The translations under genes and the position numbers were made by a program. Below the pieces are notes generated by a model. It saw only the letters and a list, made by a program, of their open reading frames with translations, was not told the origin of the DNA and did no database searches. Of a stretch of DNA of 64,000 bases, positions 18,235 to 25,365 are shown one piece after another. Every line of letters starts with the position of its first letter. The first letter of the stretch is position 1. The stretch comes from Nonlabens sp. Ci31. Its GTDB lineage: Bacteria; Bacteroidota; Bacteroidia; Flavobacteriales; Flavobacteriaceae. The stretch spans positions 1,178,001 to 1,242,000 of the forward strand of contig NZ_CP043633.1 in assembly GCF_012974865.1 (NCBI RefSeq). Reading direction: 5' to 3'.

Positions 18235-21012
18235 ATGAATTCATTTTTAGAAAAAGTCCTTGAAGATCTTGAGAAGAATCAAATAGATACCACTACTGCT
18301 ATTTATGTCGTGCCGTCTAGACGGGTTGGTATTTTTCTAAGCAGGTACATAGCACAACGTCTGGATCAACCTATATTTTTACCTAAAATTTATAGCGTAG
18401 AAGAGTATATTGAACAGCTTGCTGAGGTAGAAATAGTCAATGACTTAGACCTATTACCGCTGTTTTATAAAGCCTACAAAAGTGTTGAGAAGGAAGAGAA
18501 TCTGGATAGCTTTGACGAGTTTATAGGTTGGGCAACCACCATTCTCAAAGACTTTAATGAAATGGATCGTTACCTTGTGGATCCAGAGCAATTCTTTAAT
18601 TATTTGGGTAGTGTCAAAGAAATGGATCATTGGGCTTTGAATAAAAATCCCACTTTGATGGTTTCTAAATATTTGAGATTTTGGAAAAAATTACACTTGT
18701 ATTACGACGCTTTTCAAAAACTATGTATCGAAAACGAAACTGCTTATCAAGGCATGGCGTACCGATTAGCTTTTGCCCGCTGTAAGGAGTACTTCGATAC
18801 ACCAACCACCAACCTTGATGAAGGGAAAGAAGAGCAAGTACCTTTGACCTTAGGGCATAAAAGGCAAACTATATTTTTAGGGCTCAACGCACTGAATACA
18901 GCCGAATCTAAGATCATACAGAAACTTCTCGAAGAAGAAAAGGCTTCTATTTATTGGGATATAGATACCTATTTGATGGGTCTACCTTATCAGGAGTCTG
19001 GTAAGTTTATACGCAAGTTTAAGAAGGAGTGGAAGTATTATGATTCCAAAGAACTAAAGCTTTATGCTAACGAGTACAATACCAATAAACAAATAGATAT
19101 TCACGGAGCTGCGGGTAATTTAAGCATGATACAAGTGGCTGCTCAGTTAATGGAGCAAATACCTCAGGAAGAATTGGAAGAAACTGCGATTATCCTTGCA
19201 GATGAGCGTTTGTTACTTCCCTTACTAGATGCCATACCTAAGAATGTGGAGCACTTTAATGTGACTATGGGACTTGCACTAGACCAGTTACCGTTATCTG
19301 CTTTTATCTATGATATCATTAAGATGCATACAGAGGCTATCGAGGACGGTTTCTACTATAAGGGTATGGTGAATATTTTAGAATCTTCCTTTGCTCATAT
19401 TTTAATTAAAAATGACTCTCGCAACTTGGTCCAACACATCAGAGAGAATAATTTGATTTATGTTACTCCATCGAGCTTTGATAAGGTCTCACAAAGCCCT
19501 GTTCTCCAGAAAATACTTCAACCTTTACAGAATGTAGGCTCGCTTATCGAATTGATTCGGTTCGTGTTGCACGAGCTTAAAATCAAATTGCTAAAAGAAG
19601 AGAACCGAAGGCTAGAAATAGAACAATTACTAGGTATTACAGAAGTGGTTCAAAATCTGGCGACCATCATTGACAACAATCAAGAAATAAAAGACCTTAA
19701 AACCGTTGCTTACCTATACAAGCAATTGGTACCCCTTAAAAATCTCGATTTTATTGGAGAACCAGTGCGGGGACTTCAAGTTATGGGGCTGTTAGAAACC
19801 AGGGCGCTAGATTATAAAAACACCATCATGCTTTCTGTAAATGAAGGGATTTTACCAGCGGGAAAATCAACCGCTTCTTATATTTCAAATGATATGAAGT
19901 ATCAGTTTGAGTTGCCTACTTATTCAGAGAAAGATAGTGTATACGCCTACCACTTTTACAGATTGCTTCATCGAGTAGAAAAGGCCGCTTTTATTTACAA
20001 TACAGAAGGAGATACCTTAGGTGGTGGCGAGAAAAGCAGGTTTTTAACTCAGTTAGAAACAGATGAAAACTCTAATCATATCATCTCGCACCAACAGTAT
20101 ATTTTTAAAAATACTGCGGTAAAAGAAGAGTTGATGGTGATTAAAAAAGAACCCTCTTACTTGGAACGATTACAGCAAATTGCAACCAGCGGTTTCAGTC
20201 CTTCTGCGCTGACCAGTTATGTGCGCAATCCAATTGATTTTTATGCCAGCAAGATTTTGCGGATTTCAGACATGGAAGATGTGGAAGAGAATATTGCTGC
20301 AAACACGATGGGCTCTATTATTCATGAAGCCCTTGATAAATTGTACCAGCCTTATGTCGGTAAACTATTGATCAAAGAAGATTTTGATCACATCAAAAAG
20401 CAAATTCTGCCCGAATTAGAAAAGGCTTATCAAGAGTGTTACACGTCAGAATCGACACCCTTAGGCAAGAATAAGATCATTTATGAAGTATCCCTTCATT
20501 ACATCAAGAAAATGGTACAAAGCGACCTAGATCTTGTTAAAGGTGGCCGAGAACTCGTTATTAAAAGCGTAGAGCGCAAACTAGAGGCTCAGATAAAAGT
20601 TCCACAAATAGGTCAAGTGAAAATCCATGGAATGGTGGACCGTATTGATCAGCTGGATGGGAAACTGCGCATTATCGATTATAAGTCAGGAGCGACCGAA
20701 AAAGGAAACGTAGGTATTGACCCAGAAGACTTTAATATACTAAGTGATGACTATAAAAAGTCAAAAGCCTTCCAAGTCCTGATGTACACCTATTTATACA
20801 GCCTTAACGAACCATTTACAGAAGCCAGCGCAGGGATTATTAGTTTTAAGAACTTTGATGAGGGCTATATTCCTTTTGCTTTTAAAGAAGGAAGATCTTA
20901 TAAAGAAAAAATGATCGATGCAGAGGTACTTCAAAATTTTGAAAAAGTACTTGTGAGTTTGATTCAAGAATTGTTTAATATAGAAATCCACCTTACAGAA
21001 AAACCAGTATGA
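18235..21012 (+). CDS. AddB-like PD-(D/E)XK nuclease family protein
   Basis: This 925-residue protein resembles AddB/RecB-type subunits of Bacteroidota. The N-terminus IYVVPSRRVGIFLSRY is a degenerate helicase-like region without a proper Walker A, and the C-terminus carries a RecB-type nuclease: GSIIHEALDKLY (about 692-703, His) and RIDQLDGKLRIIDYKSGA (about 801-818, with the Asp and DYKSG of the active site). It is expected to act in double-strand-break end resection with an AddA helicase. No addA gene is in the window. The next gene overlaps its stop by four bases (ATGA). Confidence 0.85.
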   Translation: MNSFLEKVLEDLEKNQIDTTTAIYVVPSRRVGIFLSRYIAQRLDQPIFLPKIYSVEEYIEQLAEVEIVNDLDLLPLFYKAYKSVEKEENLDSFDEFIGWATTILKDFNEMDRYLVDPEQFFNYLGSVKEMDHWALNKNPTLMVSKYLRFWKKLHLYYDAFQKLCIENETAYQGMAYRLAFARCKEYFDTPTTNLDEGKEEQVPLTLGHKRQTIFLGLNALNTAESKIIQKLLEEEKASIYWDIDTYLMGLPYQESGKFIRKFKKEWKYYDSKELKLYANEYNTNKQIDIHGAAGNLSMIQVAAQLMEQIPQEELEETAIILADERLLLPLLDAIPKNVEHFNVTMGLALDQLPLSAFIYDIIKMHTEAIEDGFYYKGMVNILESSFAHILIKNDSRNLVQHIRENNLIYVTPSSFDKVSQSPVLQKILQPLQNVGSLIELIRFVLHELKIKLLKEENRRLEIEQLLGITEVVQNLATIIDNNQEIKDLKTVAYLYKQLVPLKNLDFIGEPVRGLQVMGLLETRALDYKNTIMLSVNEGILPAGKSTASYISNDMKYQFELPTYSEKDSVYAYHFYRLLHRVEKAAFIYNTEGDTLGGGEKSRFLTQLETDENSNHIISHQQYIFKNTAVKEELMVIKKEPSYLERLQQIATSGFSPSALTSYVRNPIDFYASKILRISDMEDVEENIAANTMGSIIHEALDKLYQPYVGKLLIKEDFDHIKKQILPELEKAYQECYTSESTPLGKNKIIYEVSLHYIKKMVQSDLDLVKGGRELVIKSVERKLEAQIKVPQIGQVKIHGMVDRIDQLDGKLRIIDYKSGATEKGNVGIDPEDFNILSDDYKKSKAFQVLMYTYLYSLNEPFTEASAGIISFKNFDEGYIPFAFKEGRSYKEKMIDAEVLQNFEKVLVSLIQELFNIEIHLTEKPV

Positions 21013-21845
21013 TCACAAGGAATAATATTATTTTAAAAGGAGAAAATGATCGCGCTATAGTACTCGATTATGAGTATGAAGAAACAAGTACGCCTTTACC
21101 AGTGGTTGTTTTTTGTCATGGGTACAAAGGATTTAAAGATTGGGGCACCTGGAGCTTGATGGGTTCCGCTTTAGCGAAAGCGGGATTTTTATTCATAAAA
21201 TTCAACTATTCACACAATGGCGGTACGGTAGAGCAGCCTATTGATTTTTCAGATCTCGAGGCTTTTGGAAACAACAATTACAGTATAGAAGTAAGAGATA
21301 CGATCCGGGTTTTAGGTTGGATAGAAAACTCAGAGTTGCCCGTAGATCGCCATCAAATTAACCTATTAGGACATTCCAGAGCCGGCGGAATCACCACCAT
21401 AGTTACAGCAAAAGAGCCTAGAGTTTCAAAACTCATCACACTTGCTGGAGTAGCTCATCATGCCGAGCGTTTCCCAGATGCTAAAGGAATAGAAGAATGG
21501 AAAGAAAAAGGGGTTATTTACGTTAAAAATGCCCGTACAAAGCAAGAAATGCCACTTTTCTATCAATTTTATAAAGATTTCCTTCAAAATGAGGAAGAAT
21601 TAACCATTCTCAAACAAGCTGAAAAAATCAAACAACCCCACTTGATCCTTCATGGAGAAAAAGATGAAGCAGTTTTAGTAAGTGAGGCACATGACCTTCA
21701 TAAAGCAAGTCCTTATTCTCAATTAAAACTTATCAGAGAAGCTAACCATACCTTAGGCGCCTCGCATCCATGGAATTCCGATCGATTACCAGAAGATTTA
21801 AGACAAGCGGTGCAGTGCATGGTTAATTTTATGAAAGGATCTTAA
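21009..21845 (+). CDS. Alpha/beta hydrolase
   Basis: This 278-residue hydrolase of the dienelactone-hydrolase-like type has VVVFCHGYKGFKDWG near residues 32-46, the nucleophile elbow GHSRAGG with Ser123, HGEKDEAV near 213 (acid) and the terminal EANHTLGASHPW (His). Its start overlaps the stop of the nuclease gene, so the two are translationally coupled. The residues SALAKAGF (53-60) are encoded by a one-mismatch copy of the iterated palindrome. The substrate is unknown. Confidence 0.82.
   Translation: MITRNNIILKGENDRAIVLDYEYEETSTPLPVVVFCHGYKGFKDWGTWSLMGSALAKAGFLFIKFNYSHNGGTVEQPIDFSDLEAFGNNNYSIEVRDTIRVLGWIENSELPVDRHQINLLGHSRAGGITTIVTAKEPRVSKLITLAGVAHHAERFPDAKGIEEWKEKGVIYVKNARTKQEMPLFYQFYKDFLQNEEELTILKQAEKIKQPHLILHGEKDEAVLVSEAHDLHKASPYSQLKLIREANHTLGASHPWNSDRLPEDLRQAVQCMVNFMKGS
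21167..21182 (+). repeat. Iterated palindrome variant inside hydrolase gene
   Basis: CGCTTTAGCGAAAGCG followed by GGATT; read in frame as ALAKAG. Confidence 0.7.
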
Positions 21846-21851
21846 ATAAGT

Positions 21852-21878
21852 ATACACCTAACTAAAAGCTAGGTGTAT
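21852..21878 (+). terminator. Hairpin after the nuclease-hydrolase operon
   Basis: ATACACCTA (21852-21860) and TAGGTGTAT (21870-21878) form a 9-bp stem seven bases after the stop. No strong T-run follows, so termination efficiency is uncertain. Confidence 0.5.
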
Positions 21879-21889
21879 ATTGGGATTAA

Positions 21890-22126
21890 AGAGTTGTTAA
21901 CTATTAGTTTTTAATAAATTTACCCAATTAACAACTTCATGAACTTTCTAGATTGAAGAAACAATTGCATATTTGAAATGTTATTAATCCAAACAACTAC
22001 TTATTAGATTCCCTAAGAATCAACAGTAGCATAAATAAAAGAAAATAAATTTCGTTCATTACCTGCATGGTTTTAAATGAATATTTCAAGAGTCAGAATG
22101 TGCTTGTCGGCGTTCTGACTTTTTTC
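21890..22126 (+). ncRNA. Possible small RNA ending in a strong terminator
   Basis: No ORF is visible in this AT-rich stretch, yet it ends in an intrinsic terminator: AGTCAGAA (22091-22098) pairs with TTCTGACT (22113-22120), followed by six T. The operon upstream already has a hairpin at 21852, so the second terminator may end an independent transcript or serve as a back-up. No clear promoter box was found. Confidence 0.25.
22091..22125 (+). terminator. Rho-independent terminator
   Basis: 8-bp stem AGTCAGAA/TTCTGACT with a 14-base loop and T6 tail on the plus strand. Confidence 0.75.
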
Positions 22127-22344
22127 TTGCCCTGACTTTCAGGATTCCTGTTTTCAAGTTTTGAACATCAGAAATTTCTTAAAAGTATATCAAATATTGA
22201 CATTAACTTAATGATAAACAGGGTGTTATCATTTAAACGGTTTTTCATAACCATTTGTAGAACAAGAGGTTAAAACTATAGTTTTCATCACTGCTCAGTC
22301 CAGTTTAGAAGGGGTTCCTAAAAAAAAAAGGAAGAAGTTATCCA

Positions 22345-22360
22345 CGCTTTCGCGAAAGCG
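22345..22360 (+). repeat. Iterated palindrome, intergenic
   Basis: Perfect CGCTTTCGCGAAAGCG followed by AAATA, far from any gene start. Confidence 0.85.
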
Positions 22361-22476
22361 AAATACATCAAAAACATTGTTTGAAACGCAGCTTGTCAAG
22401 TTTTAAGGAGGTTAAAGAAAGAATTCTTCATCTGAGTGCTAATTAATTAATAAGGTTTGCCAAATCTCAGAAAACA

Positions 22477-22508
22477 AAAAAGCCAAGGATGGAGCTCCTC
22501 AGCTTTTT
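22477..22508. terminator. Bidirectional terminator-like hairpin
   Basis: AAAAAGC (22477-22483) pairs with GCTTTTT (22502-22508), extended by AGGA/TCCT after a small bulge. The A and T runs would allow termination on either strand. Confidence 0.55.
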
Positions 22509-22705
22509 CTAGTAGTCCAAAATAACAAAATATAGGACTCTTTTTTATAAGGTTCTTCTTTATTAAGTGATAAAGAAATCCAACAAGTAAAAGTTTGTTT
22601 AACTCATTTCATGATGTCGGGCTGCAAATATAGTTTGTTGGAATAGGAGTTAGGGCTAATTTGAATAGATATTTATAACTATTTTGTAGGAGCTATTTTT
22701 TAAAT

Positions 22706-22733
22706 AAAAAAAGCCATTGCTTATTGCAATGAC
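22706..22733 (-). terminator. Terminator of tRNA-Ala
   Basis: CATTGC (22715-22720) and GCAATG (22726-22731) form the stem; on the minus strand a run of seven T follows. It lies about 20 bases past the tRNA 3' end. Confidence 0.75.
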
Positions 22734-22751
22734 TTCTATAAAAAATTCTTG

Positions 22752-22825
22752 TGGAGAATACCGGATTCGAACCGGTCACCTCTTGCCTGCCAGGCAAGCG
22801 CTCTAGCCAAATGAGCTAATCCCCC
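22752..22825 (-). tRNA. tRNA-Ala (anticodon GGC)
   Basis: This 74-base cloverleaf reads on the minus strand. The acceptor GGGGGAT pairs with ATTCTCC (two G-U pairs), the D-arm is GCTCATTTGGCTAGAGC, the anticodon stem is CTTGC/GCAAG with loop CTGGCAG giving anticodon GGC, and the T-arm is ACCGG-TTCGAAT-CCGGT. The discriminator base is A. CCA is not encoded. It reads GCC/GCU alanine codons. Confidence 0.93.
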
Positions 22826-22852
22826 AAATTATTTTCAAAACATTCTCATTTA

Positions 22853-22925
22853 AGGTGATAAGTTCAAATTGTTCACCTTCCCGACCGAAAAGTCGGGACG
22901 CTCTAACCAAATAAGCTAACGCGCC
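22853..22925 (-). pseudogene. tRNA-like remnant next to tRNA-Ala
   Basis: Reading on the minus strand from 22925: an acceptor-like GGCGCGT, a near-intact D-arm (GCTTATTTGGTTAGAGC, close to that of the tRNA-Ala next door), then a perfect CCCGAC/GTCGGG stem with a 6-base loop where the anticodon arm should be, then AGGTG. The T-arm with GTTCGAATC is absent and the anticodon loop has the wrong size. I read this as a decayed or recombined tRNA. Confidence 0.5.
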
Positions 22926-22987
22926 AAAATTAGATTTCAAATATACACGGAAGTTATCATATTTTAGAGATTATATTTACACGCTTT

Positions 22988-24319
22988 ATGGCAGTACAAA
23001 TCAACACATCACAAATCCTCAAACTCGCGATACCAGCTATAATTGCGGGTATTGCAGAGCCGTTGATCAGTATTACAGACCTTGCTATTATCGGTAAAAT
23101 GGAAGGTGATACGACCAATGCACTTGCTGCAATAGGCTTAGTTGGCACGTTTTTAAGTGCGATTATTTGGACGCTAGCACAAACTAAAACGTCCATTTCC
23201 TCTATAGTTTCCAATACTTTAGGAGCAAATCAGCTGGAAAAAATCAATGATTTGATACCACAAGTGGTGTGGTTAAACATTGTTTTAGGAATTCTTATTT
23301 ATCTGATTACTGCTCCTATTGCCAGCTTTATATTTGCAGCATATAAAGCGCAAGGAGACGTTCTTTCCATTGCTTCTAGCTACTATCAAGTGCGTTCTTT
23401 GGGATTTCCTATGACGCTGTGTGCGTTTGCTATTTTTGGTATTTTCAGAGGTTTGCAAAACACCTCATGGGCGATGATTGCGAGTCTTTCAGGCGCGGTG
23501 GTAAATATTCTATTAACGCTCACTTTAGTTTATGGAATTGATGGTGTGATTCCGTCTTATGGAATTATGGGTGCAGCTTATGGCAGTTTAGCAGCACAGT
23601 TGGTCATGCTGTTGATTGCTATCTATTTTCTTTATAAAAACACGATGTTTAGTTTAAAGTTGACCATCTGGCAACCTCATGAAAAACTCCGAAAGCACAT
23701 AGGTTTAACAGCAAATTTCTTTTTGCGTACTGTTGCTATTAACGTGGCGATTTATTTCTCCTACAGATTTGCAAATGACTATGGCGTTGCCGAGGCCGCT
23801 GCTCATGCAGTACTTATGAATATATGGTTGTTGTTTTCATTTTTAGTAGATGGTTTTGCTAATGCAGGAAACGCCATAGGTGGCAAGTTGTTGGGCTCAA
23901 AGGATGGAGAATCACTCAAGTATCTAGCCAATAAAACCTCGCTTTACGGTGTTGTGATTGCGGTGTTTCTAACCATAATTTGTGCGCTTCTATACCCAGT
24001 ATTAGGAAATAGATTCACAGATGATCCTGAGGTATTAGAAATTATTGCTAACACCTTTTGGATCGTATTGCTTATGCAACCCATTAATGCGGTGGCCTTT
24101 GTTTATGATGGGATTTTTAAAGGCTGGGGAGAGGCTTCTTATTTGCGCAATTTGTTGTGGCTGTTAACGGCGCTGGTGTTTTTACCAGTTTTGTTTTTGC
24201 TCGATTACTTTGGATGGGACCTCTATGCTGTTTGGTTTGCCTTTTTTGCTTGGATGATAGGCCGTGCCGCTGTTTTATTCTTTAAGTTTAAAAGTAAGGT
24301 CGCTGCGATGGAGTCTTAA
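22988..24319 (+). CDS. MATE family efflux transporter (DinF-like)
   Basis: This 443-residue inner-membrane protein has about twelve hydrophobic segments in two homologous halves (roughly 10-215 and 235-435). LAIPAIIAGIAEPLISITDLAIIG near the N-terminus is typical of the DinF branch of MATE cation-coupled antiporters. The likely role is drug or metabolite export; the substrate is unknown. It starts at the ATG soon after a TATATTTA element and stands alone after the tRNA region. Confidence 0.88.
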   Translation: MAVQINTSQILKLAIPAIIAGIAEPLISITDLAIIGKMEGDTTNALAAIGLVGTFLSAIIWTLAQTKTSISSIVSNTLGANQLEKINDLIPQVVWLNIVLGILIYLITAPIASFIFAAYKAQGDVLSIASSYYQVRSLGFPMTLCAFAIFGIFRGLQNTSWAMIASLSGAVVNILLTLTLVYGIDGVIPSYGIMGAAYGSLAAQLVMLLIAIYFLYKNTMFSLKLTIWQPHEKLRKHIGLTANFFLRTVAINVAIYFSYRFANDYGVAEAAAHAVLMNIWLLFSFLVDGFANAGNAIGGKLLGSKDGESLKYLANKTSLYGVVIAVFLTIICALLYPVLGNRFTDDPEVLEIIANTFWIVLLMQPINAVAFVYDGIFKGWGEASYLRNLLWLLTALVFLPVLFLLDYFGWDLYAVWFAFFAWMIGRAAVLFFKFKSKVAAMES

Positions 24320-24445
24320 TTTCTAGTTGATATAGGAAATGAATTAGGTAATAATTACCTTTTAATAGGCAATCAGCTCATACAGCAACTTTTATGTCTT
24401 ACAGAAGATAGAAAGCCTAATAACCACAAACATCTTCTTAAATAG

Positions 24446-24453
24446 TATCTTTG
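24446..24453 (+). promoter_or_regulatory. -7 box of the small membrane peptide-queD unit
   Basis: TATCTTTG matches TAnnTTTG and ends 19 bases before the ATG at 24473. Confidence 0.5.
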
Positions 24454-24472
24454 CAATATAAAATAGTAGTTA

Positions 24473-24607
24473 ATGAATGCATTACTCATAGAGGATACTA
24501 CGTTCTTAGATATCATGGGATTTCTAGGAGGTTCAGGACTGTTTTTAGTGCTGGGGATACTGCTCATTATTGTAGTGGTTTATAATAAATACAAACGCAA
24601 AGGATGA
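24473..24607 (+). CDS. 44-residue single-pass membrane peptide
   Basis: This short ORF starts MNALLIEDTTFLDIMGFLGG and then has one strongly hydrophobic segment (about residues 16-36) ending in YNKYKRKG, a positive cytoplasmic tail. It has a -7 box at the right distance, and its stop overlaps the queD start (ATGA), which argues that it is translated and coupled to queD. I do not recognise the family. It is too short to classify further. Confidence 0.65.
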   Translation: MNALLIEDTTFLDIMGFLGGSGLFLVLGILLIIVVVYNKYKRKG

Positions 24608-25053
24608 GAAAAGTACGTATTACTAAGGAATTTACATTTGAAACTGGTCACGCTCTTTATGGTTATGACGGGAAATGCCGTAATGTGCATGGGCACAGCT
24701 ATAAACTTGCCGTAACGGTTATAGGAACTCCTATTGATGAGTTGGGACATGTAAAGCACGGAATGGTGATCGATTTTGGTGATTTGAAAAAGATCATTAA
24801 GGAAGAAATAGTTGATCCTTTTGATCATGCAACGGTGTTTAATAAAAACACTCCCCACGTAGAACTTGCCAAAGAACTTTCAGATCGAGGACACGACGTT
24901 ATTTTAGTAGATTACCAACCTACCAGCGAGATGATGATCATCGATTTTGCCGATAAAATTCAAAAACGATTGCCTGCAACTATCGCACTGCATCATTTGA
25001 GACTTAGAGAAACAGAAACCAGCTATGCCGAGTGGCATGCTGCAGATCACTAG
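24604..25053 (+). CDS. queD: 6-carboxytetrahydropterin synthase
   Basis: QueD makes 6-carboxy-5,6,7,8-tetrahydropterin from dihydroneopterin triphosphate in the queuosine/7-deazaguanine pathway. The 149-residue protein shows the zinc ligands His16 (FETGHAL), His29 and His31 (VHGHSY), the catalytic Cys25 (GKCRNVHGH) and later FDHATVFN and PTSEMMI blocks. The lack of other que genes nearby is common. Translation is probably coupled to the 44-residue membrane peptide upstream. A PTPS-like pterin enzyme is the alternative. Confidence 0.9.
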   Translation: MRKVRITKEFTFETGHALYGYDGKCRNVHGHSYKLAVTVIGTPIDELGHVKHGMVIDFGDLKKIIKEEIVDPFDHATVFNKNTPHVELAKELSDRGHDVILVDYQPTSEMMIIDFADKIQKRLPATIALHHLRLRETETSYAEWHAADH

Positions 25054-25066
25054 GAGGGACGATTTT

Positions 25067-25174
25067 TTAAAATGTAAAAAACGTTTTAGTTATTAATTTG
25101 ATAATACCAGCTACCAATTGATAAGTAGCCGAGATCACATTAGGCTTTTTTTCTTCAATATAATTTGCTTCCAT
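25067..25174 (-). CDS. Possible 35-residue peptide
   Basis: An ATG at 25174 opens MEANYIEEKKPNVISATYQL and continues with a short hydrophobic stretch to a stop at 25067, convergent with queD. It has no close match to the -7 consensus. It may be a real small ORF or chance; I list it because the composition is protein-like. Confidence 0.2.
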   Translation of the reverse strand: MEANYIEEKKPNVISATYQLVAGIIKLITKTFFTF

Positions 25175-25303
25175 GTGTAAGGTATTTTTAATAATTTACT
25201 AATATCTAGAAATTTATTTAATATAAAAGCTAAAACACATAATTATTCGATGAAATACATGCTTTGTTAATTTATTATCTTACGAACGTCCAGAGCAGGA
25301 TAT

Positions 25304-25347
25304 AAAAAAGCTCCTTAAGTCAACTTACTGACTTAAGGAGCTTTTTT
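25304..25347. terminator. Long bidirectional terminator (queD / CocE-type hydrolase)
   Basis: A 19-base arm (25304-25322) is the perfect complement of 25329-25347, with loop ACTTAC. A6 and T6 flank the GC-containing stem, so it ends transcripts from both convergent genes. Confidence 0.92.
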
Positions 25348-25365
25348 ATAATAGGTATTTTATAC

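Larger units (their letters stand above)
22127..22708. other. Gene-free stretch before tRNA-Ala
   Basis: No gene is apparent. It holds one perfect copy of the iterated palindrome (22345-22360) and a two-way terminator-like hairpin (22477-22508). Confidence 0.4.
25054..25365. other. Intergenic region between queD and the CocE-type hydrolase
   Basis: Apart from the doubtful 35-codon ORF it holds a fragment at about 25229-25261 that matches the 3' end of the hydrolase gene at 11737, and the long bidirectional terminator at 25304-25347. Confidence 0.5.
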
